Below, piece after piece: positions 35,089-45,572 of a stretch of 64,000 nt of DNA; the stretch's first letter is position 1, and each line of letters begins with the position of its first letter. Both the position numbers and the translations under genes were made by a program. Origin of the DNA: Alteromonas macleodii ATCC 27126 (GTDB lineage: Bacteria > Pseudomonadota > Gammaproteobacteria > Enterobacterales > Alteromonadaceae); contig NC_018632.1 of assembly GCF_000172635.2 (NCBI RefSeq), positions 4,402,001-4,466,000 of the forward strand. The letters are read 5' to 3'. The notes under the pieces are model-generated. The model saw nothing but the letters and a program-made list of their open reading frames with translations. It did no database searches and was not told the DNA's origin.

Positions 35089-35988
35089 TTACTGATTTGA
35101 AGACGGTGCGTCGAAGTTGCCGCTGTGAATAGCCTCTACGTCGATACTATCGAAGCGATATTCGGTATGACAGTACTGGCAGTTCATTTTGATTGCACCT
35201 TCTTCAGCAATAATTGCGTGAAGCTCAGACTTCTCAACGTGACGAAGTGCTTCAGCGCTGCGCTCCTTTGAACATGAGCAGGCAAAGGTTACGTCCTTCG
35301 CTGGATACACTTCCACGTCTTCTTGGTGGTAAAGACGATATAAAATGTCTTCAACCGACAACGTAAACATCTCTTCTTTGGTCAACGTTTGAGTAAGTTT
35401 AGAGATATGAGCAAACTCATTGGCTTGCGACACATCAGTAGCGCTAGCATCAGTCGGTAAGACCTGAAGTAACACTCCCGACGCTTTCGCGTTTTTAGGG
35501 TCGCTCATGTCAGTCATTAGGTGCACGCTGGTCGCTAGCTGCTCTGACTGAGCAAAGTAGCCTTCAATACATTCAGCTAGAGAAGGCTTATCTAATGCAA
35601 CAACGCCTTGATAACGCTCGCCTTCATCAGGTGTGATAGTAATGACCAATACCGCTTGAGACAATAACTCTGAAAACGTTTCTGGCAATGTTTCTAATGT
35701 CTCATCCCAGCGCGCCACACCGCGAAGCGTTTGTTCGTGAGTGGCGTTTAACACCGCGTAACTTACTGGGCCTTTGCTTTGAATTTGAAGAGAAATTTCA
35801 CCTTTAAACTTAAGCGTTGCCGTTAACAATGACGTCGCTGCCGCCATTTCACTTAGCAATGTTTGAATTTGCACAGGGTATTCATAGCTGTGCACAATTT
35901 GATTTAAGCTCTCATCAAGGCGAACCAATTCGCCACGAACGTTAGCTTGGGTAAATAAGAAGCGGTGTAATTTATCGAAATCGCTCAT
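35089..35988 (-). CDS. hslO: Redox-regulated chaperone Hsp33
   Basis: 299 aa from the ATG at 35988 (MSDFDKLHRFLFTQ), which is preceded by AGGA; a longer frame to 36012 lacks a ribosome site. Hsp33 is switched on as a holdase when oxidants remove zinc from its C-terminal switch. Those cysteines are present as TFACSCSKERS and NCQYCHTEY (CxC and CxxC, 30-odd residues apart). The N-terminal body has VRGELVRLDESLNQI as in the family. It follows hslR with 23 bases between, as in enterics. Confidence 0.96.
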   Translation of the reverse strand: MSDFDKLHRFLFTQANVRGELVRLDESLNQIVHSYEYPVQIQTLLSEMAAATSLLTATLKFKGEISLQIQSKGPVSYAVLNATHEQTLRGVARWDETLETLPETFSELLSQAVLVITITPDEGERYQGVVALDKPSLAECIEGYFAQSEQLATSVHLMTDMSDPKNAKASGVLLQVLPTDASATDVSQANEFAHISKLTQTLTKEEMFTLSVEDILYRLYHQEDVEVYPAKDVTFACSCSKERSAEALRHVEKSELHAIIAEEGAIKMNCQYCHTEYRFDSIDVEAIHSGNFDAPSSNQ

Positions 35989-36011
35989 AACTAATCCTGT
36001 TGAGCAGCTCA

Positions 36012-36416
36012 TTATTGCTGCTTAAATTTAATAATCTGTCGTCGCTGCTTTTTGTCAGGTCTATGATCTGGTTTAGGGCTGTGAAAGGCGTTCATTTTGC
36101 GCGCCGTTTGGTTTTCTTCACGTTTTGTTACACTTTCAATCGTCTCTTCAAAAAGCGCCTGCGCCAAAGGCGCGCTCAAACGCTTGTCACTTAAGCCTAG
36201 CACCTTAATTTCACGATTATCCCATCCTGAGGGAACTTTAATCATGGCGCCAAGCTCTACATGCTTACCAGGTTTGGCTCTTTGCCCGTTGTACTGGACT
36301 TTTCCCGACTGCACCATGTCTCTTGCTATTGCGCGGGTCTTAAAGAACCTTGCAGCCCATAGCCACTTGTCCAGCCTGACATTTTGTGTTGTATTGTTGC
36401 TATCCGATTGGCTCAT
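36012..36416 (-). CDS. hslR: Heat-shock RNA-binding protein Hsp15
   Basis: 134 aa with an S4 domain (VRLDKWLWAARFFKTRAIARDMV, then GKVQYNGQRAKPGKHVELG) and a basic C-terminal tail (RKMNAFHSPKPDHRPDKKQRR). Hsp15 binds stalled 50S subunits carrying nascent tRNA and helps recycle them. It is followed by hslO on the same strand and is divergent from the gsp operon, which begins 130 bases away. Confidence 0.95.
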   Translation of the reverse strand: MSQSDSNNTTQNVRLDKWLWAARFFKTRAIARDMVQSGKVQYNGQRAKPGKHVELGAMIKVPSGWDNREIKVLGLSDKRLSAPLAQALFEETIESVTKREENQTARKMNAFHSPKPDHRPDKKQRRQIIKFKQQ

Positions 36417-36495
36417 GTAATATTTTCGTAATGGTGTGGCTTTAGTGTTGTGACCCTCACCTTTACTAGGCTATTATGGGTTTGCTAAAGCGCGG

Positions 36496-36522
36496 TTAAC
36501 CAAAAATTCACTATATTATAAT
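36496..36522 (+). promoter_or_regulatory. Candidate promoter of the gsp operon
   Basis: A perfect TATAAT at 36517-36522 lies 24 bases before the gspC ATG; the -35 candidate TTAACC (36496-36501) is 15 bp away, a short spacing. This is the only clear -10 hexamer in the 130-base gap between hslR and gspC. Confidence 0.45.
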
Positions 36523-36545
36523 AAAGCAGTACCATCAGTGGCAGC

Positions 36546-37463
36546 ATGACATTCAATAAACCCAACCCACAATCTCTGGTTGTTTATCTGAACCAGCATC
36601 AAAAACAGCTACATACCATCGTAGTGGTTCTGCTCAGCCTGTATTTAATTGCATTTGCTGCCAAACTCGTGTGGCGAATTATACCCGAACCTCAACTATC
36701 TGCGACACCCACAGTAAGCCGTGCTCCGGTTATTTCTTCGTCGTCAGGCCAAAATGGGGTCAACATCGCCAAAATACAACAGCTGAATTTATTTGGTAAT
36801 GCTGCGGCAAAACCTGCTGAACCGGTCGCCGAGGTTACCGACGCACCAGAAACGCGCTTAAACCTAACCCTGACGGGCGTTGTGGCCAGTTCAGAGCAGG
36901 AGGCGGGTACCGCTATTATTGAAAATCGCGGCAGCCAAGCGGTTTATGGCCTAGGTGAGAAGATTGAAGGCACCAATGCCACGTTGCAAAAAGTGTACAA
37001 CGATCGCGTTATTATTAAGAACGGGGTGAGAAACGAAACCCTGATGCTTGACGGAATTGACTACGACGAAGCTAATCGTCGCCGTGAAATGCAGGCAAGA
37101 AACCGACCTGAGCCAGAAGAATTAGAAGAAGACACCGTTGAGCTTAGCGACGAAGCATTAGAGGCAACTGCAGCTCTGCGAGAGCGTCCAGCCAACTTCA
37201 CAGACTTTATTTCAATATCGCCAAAAACTGAAGAAGGCCAGCTTATCGGCTACCAAGTGAGCCCAGGCAAAGAGCCTGAATTATTTAAATCGGCAGGGCT
37301 TCAGGCTGGTGATGTCATTACACAGATTAACGGGCTAGACCTTACCGACTTGCAGCAATCGCAAGAGGCGCTGTCTGAGCTACGCAATGCACAAACTATA
37401 GAATTAACGATTATTCGAGATGGCAGTTTAACTACGCTATACCTAGATTTACCCGAGTCTTAA
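36546..37463 (+). CDS. gspC: Type II secretion protein GspC
   Basis: 305 aa inner-membrane linker that contacts the secretin. A short cytoplasmic N-terminus, one membrane helix (IVVVLLSLYLIAFAAKLVWRI, residues 25-46), a Pro/Ser linker, the homology region with LNLTLTGVVASSEQEAGTAII near 100-125, and a C-terminal PDZ domain containing LFKSAGLQAGDVITQINGLDL. It is the first gene of the operon. Confidence 0.96.
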   Translation: MTFNKPNPQSLVVYLNQHQKQLHTIVVVLLSLYLIAFAAKLVWRIIPEPQLSATPTVSRAPVISSSSGQNGVNIAKIQQLNLFGNAAAKPAEPVAEVTDAPETRLNLTLTGVVASSEQEAGTAIIENRGSQAVYGLGEKIEGTNATLQKVYNDRVIIKNGVRNETLMLDGIDYDEANRRREMQARNRPEPEELEEDTVELSDEALEATAALRERPANFTDFISISPKTEEGQLIGYQVSPGKEPELFKSAGLQAGDVITQINGLDLTDLQQSQEALSELRNAQTIELTIIRDGSLTTLYLDLPES

Positions 37464-37561
37464 TACCACTGACGGTAGCAGCGCTATATTGTCGCTAGGT
37501 AAGCAAAATAACAAATAAAGCAATTCGGTCATCGACAAGTTAGGAAATGAAGGAAGTTAGA

Positions 37562-39613
37562 ATGAAAAGGCGCACTAGCCAAAAACTATTATCTCGCTTG
37601 AGCACAGCCATGTGTACAGCGCTTCTGTGTTTCTCGGTGACGGCCGCTGAGTACATGCCTAATTTCAAAGATACTGACATCAACGAGTTTATTAATATTG
37701 TTGGTAAAAATCTTGAGCGCACCATTATTGTCGACCCTAACGTACGTGGAAAAATAAGCGTACGCAGCTATGACATGCTCGATGAAGATCAGTACTACCA
37801 GTTTTTCCTAAACGTACTTCAAGTGTATGACTTTGCCGTTGTAGAAATGCCTAGCGGTATTTTAAAAGTGGTTCGCTCGAAAGACGCTAAAACATCCAAT
37901 ATTCCTGTTGTTGAAGGCGCTAATCGCGACGGCGATGAAATGATCACTCGCGTTGTGCCTGTTTATAACGTACCGGTGCGCGAACTTGCACCTATTTTAC
38001 GTCAGCTAAATGACCAGGCGGGCGGCGGTAACGTAGTTAGCCACGACCCATCGAACGTAATGATGCTAACCGGCCGTGCTGCGGTAGTTAACCGACTAGT
38101 AGAAATTATCGAGCGCGTGGACCGTGCCGGTGACGAAGAAGTAGAAATCGTTAAACTTCGCTATGCGTCAGCATCAGAAATGGTGCGCATTATTGACAGC
38201 ATTAATAAGTCGCAAGGAAAAGCTAATACAGGAACTAAGTCTGAGCCTCGCGTTGTGGCAGACGACAGAACTAACTCGGTTATTGTGAGCGGCGATATTA
38301 AAGCACGCCAGCGTCTTATCAACCTTATTCAGCGCATGGATCAAGAGCTTGAATCAAACGGCAACACCCGCGTGCTGTTTCTTAACTACGCTAAAGCGGA
38401 AGATTTAGTAAAAGTATTGCAGGGCGTATCTGCTAGCATTCAAGCAGAAGAACAAGGCGGTGGCACTACATCGCGCCGAGCGGGTTCAAACCGTGAAATC
38501 AGCATTGATGCACATGAAGATTCTAACGCCATTGTTATTACCGCAGAGCCGGACATGATGCGCTCATTAGAAGAGGTTGTACGCCAACTTGATATTCGCC
38601 GCGCGCAGGTACAAGTTGAAGCCATTATCGTTGAAGTCTTTGAAGGCGACGGCACTACATTGGGTGTGCAGTGGGCTTCTGAAGCCGGCGGCGGTACACA
38701 GTTCAGCAACGGTGTTGTACCGGTTGGATCATTGGCGGTAGCCCTTAAGCAAGCAGAAGACGATACCGATACCGAAGCCTATGTAACAGATGATGGCGAA
38801 GTGGTCACAGTTAACACCACCGATGAAGGCGATTACACCGCACTAGCGAGCCTTTTAGGCGGCGCTAACGGCCTTATTGCCGGCGTTATCGAAAATGGCT
38901 GGGGCGCGGTAGTACAAGCAGTAAGTACCGACACCAATTCAAATATTCTTGCCACACCTCACCTAACTACTATGGATAACGAAGAAGCGTTTTTCATTGT
39001 AGGTCAGGAAGTGCCTATTATCACAGGCACAACTACAGGGGCGAACAACTCTAACCCTTTCCAAACCGTTGACCGCCAAGAAGTGGGTATCAAACTTAAA
39101 GTTACACCACAAATCAACGAAGGCGACGCGGTACAGCTGCTTATCGAACAAGAAGTGTCTAGCGTAAGTGGCGCTACATCGGTAGATATTTCAATTAACA
39201 AGCGTGAAATTAAAACCACGGTGATTGTAGATGATGGCGGCACTATTGTTCTTGGCGGTTTGATTGACGAAGACGTGCAAGAAAGTGAATCAAAAGTACC
39301 CTTGTTGGGTGACATTCCAATACTCGGTCACTTATTCAAATCGACATCAACCAGCAAGCGTAAGCGCAACTTGATGGTATTCTTAAAGCCGACTATCGTC
39401 CGCGACGGCGCAACAATGAACGCAATCAGCCATCGCAAATACAACTACATTCGCGCACTTCAGCTTAAACGCCAGCAAGAAGGTGTTTCGCTAATGCCTT
39501 ATGAAGAGACGCCAAGCATTCCTCAATGGGATGATGCACTCGCTTTACCTCCTTCATTTGAAGAATACCTCTCGGAGAAAGAGAAGCAGAAACAAGAAGA
39601 AGGTAACGACTAA
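37562..39613 (+). CDS. gspD: Type II secretion secretin GspD
   Basis: 683 aa outer-membrane channel. I use the ATG at 37562, preceded by AAGGAAG at 6 bases; an ATG at 37547 is less well placed. Signal peptide [12 protein letters not shown]0 domain with [18 protein letters not shown], then N1-N3 repeats ([53 protein letters not shown]); secretin core with [27 protein letters not shown] and [11 protein letters not shown] Gly-rich insertion occurs near 300. The C-terminal S domain follows, where a pilotin would bind; no pilotin gene is seen nearby. Confidence 0.97.
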   Translation: MKRRTSQKLLSRLSTAMCTALLCFSVTAAEYMPNFKDTDINEFINIVGKNLERTIIVDPNVRGKISVRSYDMLDEDQYYQFFLNVLQVYDFAVVEMPSGILKVVRSKDAKTSNIPVVEGANRDGDEMITRVVPVYNVPVRELAPILRQLNDQAGGGNVVSHDPSNVMMLTGRAAVVNRLVEIIERVDRAGDEEVEIVKLRYASASEMVRIIDSINKSQGKANTGTKSEPRVVADDRTNSVIVSGDIKARQRLINLIQRMDQELESNGNTRVLFLNYAKAEDLVKVLQGVSASIQAEEQGGGTTSRRAGSNREISIDAHEDSNAIVITAEPDMMRSLEEVVRQLDIRRAQVQVEAIIVEVFEGDGTTLGVQWASEAGGGTQFSNGVVPVGSLAVALKQAEDDTDTEAYVTDDGEVVTVNTTDEGDYTALASLLGGANGLIAGVIENGWGAVVQAVSTDTNSNILATPHLTTMDNEEAFFIVGQEVPIITGTTTGANNSNPFQTVDRQEVGIKLKVTPQINEGDAVQLLIEQEVSSVSGATSVDISINKREIKTTVIVDDGGTIVLGGLIDEDVQESESKVPLLGDIPILGHLFKSTSTSKRKRNLMVFLKPTIVRDGATMNAISHRKYNYIRALQLKRQQEGVSLMPYEETPSIPQWDDALALPPSFEEYLSEKEKQKQEEGND

Positions 39614-39614
39614 C

Positions 39615-41180
39615 ATGGCAGGGCAGGACGAACAGATTACTCAGGCATTAGAGGCACAAGAAGAAGCCTTAGAAGCCATGAGTGAAGACGCCGGTTTGCC
39701 TGAAGAAGAGGCCGGTCCAAGACAGCTTTCTTTTAGCTTTGCAAAGCGTAATCAGGTGTTGCTGGAAACTAATGAAACACCTGCGGTTTTGTATTTCACA
39801 GAGAATACGCCGTTTGATGTATTTGCCGAAGTGCGACGCTTCTACGGCGAACCTTTCGTTCCTAAAACTATTCCTGCCAATGAGTTTGAAAGCCTGCTTA
39901 CCAGCGCCTTTCAGCGCGATAGTTCTGCGGCTAAACAACTTATGGAAGACCTCGGTAACGAAAGTGATTTGTTCGCTCTTGCTGAAGACTTGCCTGACAC
40001 TGAAGACCTGTTAGACAGTGAAGACGATGCGCCTATCATCAAGCTTATCAACGCCATGTTGGGCGAGGCGATCAAAGAAGGTGCATCAGATATTCACATT
40101 GAAACCTTTGAAAACCAGCTTGTGGTTCGTTTCAGGGTAGACGGCGTATTACGCGAAATTTTGCGCCCGAATCGCAAGCTGTCTTCCATGTTGGTGTCAC
40201 GTATAAAAGTTATGGCGAAGTTAGACATTGCCGAAAAACGTGTGCCTCAGGACGGTCGTATAACGTTGCGTATTGCAGGGCGAGCGGTGGATGTGCGTGT
40301 TTCTACTATGCCTTCAAGTCACGGCGAGCGCGTGGTACTGCGTCTATTGGATAAGAACAATGCGCGCTTAAATCTAGAAGATTTAGGCATGACGCTGCAA
40401 AACCGTAACCACTTTTCATCTCTTATTCGCAAGCCTCACGGCATTATTTTGGTTACCGGTCCAACGGGCTCGGGTAAAAGTACTACCTTGTACGCAGGGT
40501 TAACCGAAATAAACTCGCGAGACAGAAACATTTTAACCGTTGAAGATCCTATTGAGTTCGATCTTCCGGGCATCGGACAAACACAGGTTAATCCCCGTGT
40601 AGATATGACTTTTGCCAGAGGCCTTCGCGCTATTTTGCGTCAAGACCCCGATGTAGTGATGGTGGGTGAGATTCGTGATATCGAAACGGCGCAAATTGCT
40701 GTTCAAGCCAGTTTAACCGGTCACTTAGTACTCTCTACTCTGCATACCAATACGGCAGCAGGCGCGATCACCCGTTTAGAAGACATGGGTATTGAGCCAT
40801 TTCTGTTGTCTTCGAGCTTATTGGCCGTCTTGTCACAGCGACTCGTTCGTACCCTGTGCCCAGATTGCAAAAAGCCACATTCACCTGACGCCTCTGAGCT
40901 GGAAATACTAGGGCAGAATGCCACAAGCGAGACCACCATCTACAAGCCCCATGGCTGTGCCGCGTGTAACCAAACCGGGTATCGCGGTCGTACCGGTATT
41001 CACGAGCTATTGTTGGTAGATGAAAAAGTGCGCGAGATGATGCACGAAGGTGTAGGTGAGCAAGCCATTGAACGCTACATCAGAAAGACGACACCAAGCA
41101 TTCGTGAAGACGGCTGTAGTAAAGTGCTGGCGGGCGCTACCTCACTTGAAGAAGTGCTTCGAGTTACGAGGGAAGACTAA
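39615..41180 (+). CDS. gspE: Type II secretion ATPase GspE
   Basis: 521 aa cytoplasmic motor. The ATG at 39615 stands one base after the gspD stop. Domain order is the N1E-type segment, then the ATPase with Walker [19 protein letters not shown], the Asp box [19 protein letters not shown], Walker B with [11 protein letters not shown] and the His box [11 protein letters not shown]. The tetracysteine zinc motif is CPDCKKPH and [12 protein letters not shown]. The N-terminal 38 residues of a longer frame overlap gspD and are discarded. Confidence 0.97.
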   Translation: MAGQDEQITQALEAQEEALEAMSEDAGLPEEEAGPRQLSFSFAKRNQVLLETNETPAVLYFTENTPFDVFAEVRRFYGEPFVPKTIPANEFESLLTSAFQRDSSAAKQLMEDLGNESDLFALAEDLPDTEDLLDSEDDAPIIKLINAMLGEAIKEGASDIHIETFENQLVVRFRVDGVLREILRPNRKLSSMLVSRIKVMAKLDIAEKRVPQDGRITLRIAGRAVDVRVSTMPSSHGERVVLRLLDKNNARLNLEDLGMTLQNRNHFSSLIRKPHGIILVTGPTGSGKSTTLYAGLTEINSRDRNILTVEDPIEFDLPGIGQTQVNPRVDMTFARGLRAILRQDPDVVMVGEIRDIETAQIAVQASLTGHLVLSTLHTNTAAGAITRLEDMGIEPFLLSSSLLAVLSQRLVRTLCPDCKKPHSPDASELEILGQNATSETTIYKPHGCAACNQTGYRGRTGIHELLLVDEKVREMMHEGVGEQAIERYIRKTTPSIREDGCSKVLAGATSLEEVLRVTRED

Positions 41181-42407
41181 ATGGCGGCATTCGCTTTTAA
41201 GGCGGTTAATGCCCGCGGTAAAAATACAAATGGCGTACTTGAAGGTGATAATGCACGCCAGGTTCGCCAACAGCTGCGCGAAAAAGGTTTAATTCCCTTA
41301 GAAGTAGAGCAGGTCGCAGAGCGCGCACAAAGCGAAGGCAAAGGCCTGTCGTTTTCTTTATTTAAACCCCGTATTTCAGCATCAGACTTAGCGCTACTCA
41401 CGCGTCAGCTCGCCACCCTTGTAGAATCGGCCCTTCCCGTTGAAGAAGCACTGCTTGCCGTCGCTGAACAGTGTGAAAAGCCTCGTCAGAAAAACATGAT
41501 GATGGCAGTACGCAGTAAAGTCGTAGAAGGTCACGGACTTGCTGATGCATTGGGCCAATTTCCTAGTGTGTTTGACGAGCTATACCGCGCGATGGTTGCA
41601 GCTGGTGAAAAATCAGGTCACCTTGATACCGTGCTTAACCGCCTAGCCGACTACACAGAGCGCAGACAACAAACCCGCAGCCAAATTACACAAGCGATGA
41701 TTTACCCATCGCTAATGCTGTTCTTTGCAATGGGTATCGTGTTGCTATTGTTAACAGTGGTTGTACCTAAAATTGTTGGGCAGTTCGACCACATGGGTCA
41801 AGACCTGCCGGGAATAACACAGTTTCTTATTTCTATAAGTACCTGGCTGCAAAATTACGGCTTATTTATGCTTATTGGTATTGCCGTGCTTGTTGTCATT
41901 ATTCAGCGCGTGCTGCAGCAAAAGCACATGAAGCTACGCTACCACAGAGCGCTGTTAACCTTGCCGTTAATTGGCCGGGTGTCTCGCGGGCTCAATACCG
42001 CGCGTTTTGCACGTACCTTAAGTATTTTAAGTGCCAGTGCGGTTCCACTACTAGAAGCTATGCGTATTTCAGGTGATGTGCTAGAAAATCAGCATATTAA
42101 AAACCAAGTGGCAGATGCAGCCATTAACGTTAAAGAAGGCAGCAGCCTGCGGGCAGCACTAGATAACACAAAAATGTTTCCACCAATGATGATGCATATG
42201 ATTGCGTCTGGTGAAAAATCGGGTGAGCTACAGCAAATGCTAGCTCGCGCCGCAGATAATCAAGATAGGGAATTTGAAGCGCTTATTGGTGTCTCACTTA
42301 AGGTATTTGAACCCTTACTTATTGTATCGATGGCAGGCATTGTTCTGTTTATCGTTATGGCAATATTGCAACCAATTTTAGCATTGAACAACATGGTGAA
42401 TATTTAA
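41181..42407 (+). CDS. gspF: Type II secretion inner-membrane platform protein GspF
   Basis: 408 aa with two homologous cytoplasmic domains, each followed by membrane helices. The first domain has LALLTRQLATLVESALPVEE and the family motif ELYRAMVAAGEKSGHLD. The second repeats it as PPMMMHMIASGEKSGELQQM. Helices are at LMLFFAMGIVLLLLTVVVP, LFMLIGIAVLVVII and near the C-terminus. It starts directly at the gspE stop and overlaps gspG by one base. Confidence 0.97.
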   Translation: MAAFAFKAVNARGKNTNGVLEGDNARQVRQQLREKGLIPLEVEQVAERAQSEGKGLSFSLFKPRISASDLALLTRQLATLVESALPVEEALLAVAEQCEKPRQKNMMMAVRSKVVEGHGLADALGQFPSVFDELYRAMVAAGEKSGHLDTVLNRLADYTERRQQTRSQITQAMIYPSLMLFFAMGIVLLLLTVVVPKIVGQFDHMGQDLPGITQFLISISTWLQNYGLFMLIGIAVLVVIIQRVLQQKHMKLRYHRALLTLPLIGRVSRGLNTARFARTLSILSASAVPLLEAMRISGDVLENQHIKNQVADAAINVKEGSSLRAALDNTKMFPPMMMHMIASGEKSGELQQMLARAADNQDREFEALIGVSLKVFEPLLIVSMAGIVLFIVMAILQPILALNNMVNI

Positions 42408-42844
42408 TGAAAACACTTAATCGCAGTTCTGGTTTCAGTTTGATTGAAGTCATGGTCGTACTTCTAATCATCGGTATTATGGCGTCTATGGTGGCACCGC
42501 AAATCTTGGGTAACCAAGAAGAAGCGCAGCTTAAAAAGGCGGCGGTAGACATCCAGCAAATGGAAAGCGCGCTTGAGATGTATAAGCTGCGCAACAACCG
42601 CTTCCCGACCACAGAACAGGGACTAGAAGCGCTAGTTACCGCACCAACTATCGACCCAATTCCACGTAATTACCCTGAAGGTGGTTTCATTAAACGCCTG
42701 CCTGAAGATCCGTGGGGCAATCCATATGCACTAATTAGCCCAGGAGAACTAGGCGTAGTTGATATTTTCTCTAATGGTCCAGACGGCGAACCGGGTACTG
42801 ATGATGACATTGGTAACTGGAACATTAACGAATACCTGAACTAA
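42407..42844 (+). CDS. gspG: Type II secretion major pseudopilin GspG
   Basis: 145 aa. A short leader ends at SSG with prepilin cleavage before FSLIEVMVVLLIIGIMASMV, whose fifth residue after cleavage is the required Glu. The C-terminal half has the calcium-binding region DPWGNPYALISPGE ... NGPDGEPGTDDDIGNW typical of the major pseudopilin. It is the shaft subunit of the secretion piston. Confidence 0.98.
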   Translation: MKTLNRSSGFSLIEVMVVLLIIGIMASMVAPQILGNQEEAQLKKAAVDIQQMESALEMYKLRNNRFPTTEQGLEALVTAPTIDPIPRNYPEGGFIKRLPEDPWGNPYALISPGELGVVDIFSNGPDGEPGTDDDIGNWNINEYLN

Positions 42845-42849
42845 CCTTT

Positions 42850-43476
42850 ATGCGCAACCGCGGCAGTACATCTTTGAAAAAAGCAGGCTTTACCCTATTA
42901 GAAGTCATGCTGGTACTGCTGCTTATGGGATTGGCGGCGGGTTACGTTATGTTTAACGCATTCGGTGCGAGTAAATCTGACCTGCTAAAAACCCAAGCGC
43001 AACGCCTGCAGGTGATTGTTGATATGGCCAGCGATTTTGCGGTGTTAAATCAACAACAGCTTGGTGTGCGGTTTGAAGCCGATAAAAATGAATACTACTT
43101 TGCCTACTTAGACGACGATGATGAGTGGCAGCGTATCGAAGGCGAAAAAACCTACGAACCTTATACGTTACCTGAGCCTTTCACCTTCACTTTAAATTTA
43201 GACGACTTACCATGGGATGTTGAAGACAGGCTCTTTGACAGGGAGCTGTTCGACGAGAATTTAAGTGTTTCTGATGAAGGGGTTGAAATAGGTAACGAAG
43301 AAGAGAAAAAGCTGCCTCCGCCTCAAGTGCTTATAATGTCGAGTGGCGAAATTACGCCTTTTACCTTGTCGTTTAATTACGAAGGTGATGACGGCGACAA
43401 CCCCGTCTATTACAGCCTGCAAAACCAAGATCTTCCGCCTTTAGTGCTTGAAGGGCCTCTGGAGAGACCACTATGA
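42850..43476 (+). CDS. gspH: Type II secretion minor pseudopilin GspH
   Basis: 208 aa. Prepilin peptide KAGFTLLEVMLVLLLMGLAAG with Glu5, followed by a beta-rich body with SDLLKTQAQRLQVIVDMASDFAV. It is longer and more acidic than average for GspH, with a charged loop (DDDDEWQ, EEEKKLPPP). Position after gspG and before gspI fixes the name; sequence alone would be weaker. It overlaps gspI by four bases. Confidence 0.9.
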   Translation: MRNRGSTSLKKAGFTLLEVMLVLLLMGLAAGYVMFNAFGASKSDLLKTQAQRLQVIVDMASDFAVLNQQQLGVRFEADKNEYYFAYLDDDDEWQRIEGEKTYEPYTLPEPFTFTLNLDDLPWDVEDRLFDRELFDENLSVSDEGVEIGNEEEKKLPPPQVLIMSSGEITPFTLSFNYEGDDGDNPVYYSLQNQDLPPLVLEGPLERPL

Positions 43477-43901
43477 GTGCGTTCAACGTTGATGCATCGA
43501 CAAAGAACGTTGCACCTGTCACGCCACGCCAGCAAAGTGGCTTGACGCTACTGGAGGTTATGGTCGCCTTACTTATTTTTGCGCTAACCGGTACAGCAGT
43601 ACTTAAAGCTGCAGGCGAGCATTTATCAAGCGTTGGGCAAATAGAATCTGTCACCTTTGCCAACTGGGTGGCAAGCAATCGCTTAAACCAGCTTCAATTA
43701 GATACCACGTGGCCGCCCAAGAACAATTTAAAAGGCACGATGGAGATGGCCGATCGCACGTGGTACTGGCAGCAAACGGTGACAAAAACCAACGACAACG
43801 ACTTGCGATCGGTAACCGTTTCGGTGGGTGAAGACGAAAGCTACGGCAGTTCAGTTACATCAGTAACCACTTTCGTTGCTAAACCGACGGCGGGAAATTA
43901 G
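43473..43901 (+). CDS. gspI: Type II secretion minor pseudopilin GspI
   Basis: 142 aa. A long leader (about 22 residues) is followed by QSGLTLLEVMVALLIFALTG, a prepilin helix with Glu5. The body has GTAVLKAAGEHLSSV and the family's FANWVASNRLNQLQL, in which the NWV..NRL segment is diagnostic. Overlaps gspH by four bases and ends one base before gspJ. Confidence 0.95.
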   Translation: MSAFNVDASTKNVAPVTPRQQSGLTLLEVMVALLIFALTGTAVLKAAGEHLSSVGQIESVTFANWVASNRLNQLQLDTTWPPKNNLKGTMEMADRTWYWQQTVTKTNDNDLRSVTVSVGEDESYGSSVTSVTTFVAKPTAGN

Positions 43902-43902
43902 C

Positions 43903-44529
43903 ATGCAGCGCGGATTCACGCTTATCGAAATACTGATTGCTATGGCCATATTCACCCTAATTGGGCTTGCATCCACAGGTCTACTTACCACAGTTATCGA
44001 CAGCAATGATATTTCAGAAGAGCGTTTTGCAAAACTTCAATTATTGCAGCGTGCCATGATCACGATTGAGCGAGACCTTCAGCAAGCCGTGCCTCGTGCA
44101 GCAAGGGTTAACGGCGAAAAGCAAGACGTGGTCATGTCTGGCGGTGAAACCGACGACAGTGACGATGACGGCATTGGTTTTGTACGCGGAGGGTGGCACA
44201 ACCCTCAGTTAATGTTGCCACGAAGTACCCTACAGTTTGTCGCCTATAGACTTAGAGAAAACAAACTGGAGCGCCTTTACAGCAACTATGTGGATAACGT
44301 CATAGGCTACGAGCCCAAAGTCCGTGTGCTGTTAGAGGATGTAGAAAGCTTAAAAATTGAATTTCTTGCCACCGCTAACAGTAGTTCCTTAGATGAAGAC
44401 GAAGACCTGTCGTGGAGCGAAAGTTATAAAGGAGCTGCACTGCCGCGCGCCGTGGCCATCGAGTTTGTCAGCAAAGACTTCGGAAAAATACGCAGAGAAT
44501 TTACCTTAACTACGGGTGAATCGTCATGA
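43903..44529 (+). CDS. gspJ: Type II secretion minor pseudopilin GspJ
   Basis: 208 aa from the ATG at 43903 (MQRGFTLIEILIAMAIFTLI); earlier in-frame Met belongs to overlap with gspI. Prepilin helix with Glu5, then the family ERFAKLQLLQRAMITIERDLQQ and a central GGWHNPQLMLPRSTLQ, typical of GspJ. It forms the tip complex with GspI and GspK. Confidence 0.95.
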   Translation: MQRGFTLIEILIAMAIFTLIGLASTGLLTTVIDSNDISEERFAKLQLLQRAMITIERDLQQAVPRAARVNGEKQDVVMSGGETDDSDDDGIGFVRGGWHNPQLMLPRSTLQFVAYRLRENKLERLYSNYVDNVIGYEPKVRVLLEDVESLKIEFLATANSSSLDEDEDLSWSESYKGAALPRAVAIEFVSKDFGKIRREFTLTTGESS

Positions 44530-45572
44530 CAATCAAGAGTACTCAGCGCAAGTCGATTGCTCCACCCGCTAAGCAGCAAGGCGTGGCATTAATGATTGTG
44601 CTCATGATAGTAGCCTTGGTTGCGGTATTAGCCACAGAAATGGGTACACGCTTGCAGCTTCAGGTGCAGCGTACGATGAACTTAAAAGACAACAATCAAG
44701 CCTACTGGTACGCCATGGGAGCCGAGGCTTTTGCGCGTAAGTCTATCCAGTCTTTGATAGAAGAAAGCCCGAATGTGATTTCTATAGATCAGCCTTGGGC
44801 ACAAGAATTCAGCTATCCTTTAGAAAACGGTGGTTTAACCGCTAACTTAGACGATTTGCAAGCGTGTTTTAATTTAAACGCGATTACGTCGGGCAGTGCA
44901 GGGGGCACTGGCAATAACAGCGGTACCGGCAGCAGTGGGGCGAGTAATACCACAGAAGCCATGGACGCTTTTCACACTATGTTGCTATCGCTTAGCGTTG
45001 ACGGGTTAGACAACTACACCGCAGATACCTTACGGGACAGTCTAGCCGACTGGGTAGACGAAGATGACAGAATGCGCCCTTACGGTGCGGAAGACAGCGA
45101 ATACGAGTCCAGAGAGTTTCCTTACCTTGCGGCTAATGGACCACTGGCATCAAAAAGCGAATTGCGTATTATTAACGGTGTATCACCACAGTGGCTAGAC
45201 GCATTACTGCCATTAGTTTGCGTGATCCCGGATTACAATGAGTTGAAAATTAACGTCAACACTTTAGAAGAAGAAGATGCACCATTACTTGCAGGCCTAA
45301 CGGGATTAGACATTCAGCAGGCCGCAAGTTTGATTAGCAGTCGCCCGCAAAACGGCTGGGACGATACCAATGCATTTTTAAGCGAGCCCTCTATTCAAGC
45401 GCTTAATTTAACAAGCACTCGACAAGATTGGTTTTCGGTTAAAACTGAATATTTTATGTTGCATACAAAAACACAATACAACAAAGCAACCTTTAAGCTT
45501 TCCACCGTGTTTCACGTTAATGCCGATACCGGCGTTAGTATTGTGAATCGCGAGTTTGGGGGAACCTATTGA
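44526..45572 (+). CDS. gspK: Type II secretion minor pseudopilin GspK
   Basis: 348 aa, the largest pseudopilin. Leader to KQQ, then GVALMIVLMIVALVAVLATE; the residue at position 5 is not Glu, as is normal for GspK. The ALPHA domain spans the DDLQACFNLNAI region, where Asn/Cys are conserved, and LADWVDEDD. A Gly/Ser/Thr-rich insert (about residues 120-138) is unusual. Overlaps gspJ by four bases, and its stop shares the A of the gspL ATG. Confidence 0.95.
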   Translation: MTIKSTQRKSIAPPAKQQGVALMIVLMIVALVAVLATEMGTRLQLQVQRTMNLKDNNQAYWYAMGAEAFARKSIQSLIEESPNVISIDQPWAQEFSYPLENGGLTANLDDLQACFNLNAITSGSAGGTGNNSGTGSSGASNTTEAMDAFHTMLLSLSVDGLDNYTADTLRDSLADWVDEDDRMRPYGAEDSEYESREFPYLAANGPLASKSELRIINGVSPQWLDALLPLVCVIPDYNELKINVNTLEEEDAPLLAGLTGLDIQQAASLISSRPQNGWDDTNAFLSEPSIQALNLTSTRQDWFSVKTEYFMLHTKTQYNKATFKLSTVFHVNADTGVSIVNREFGGTY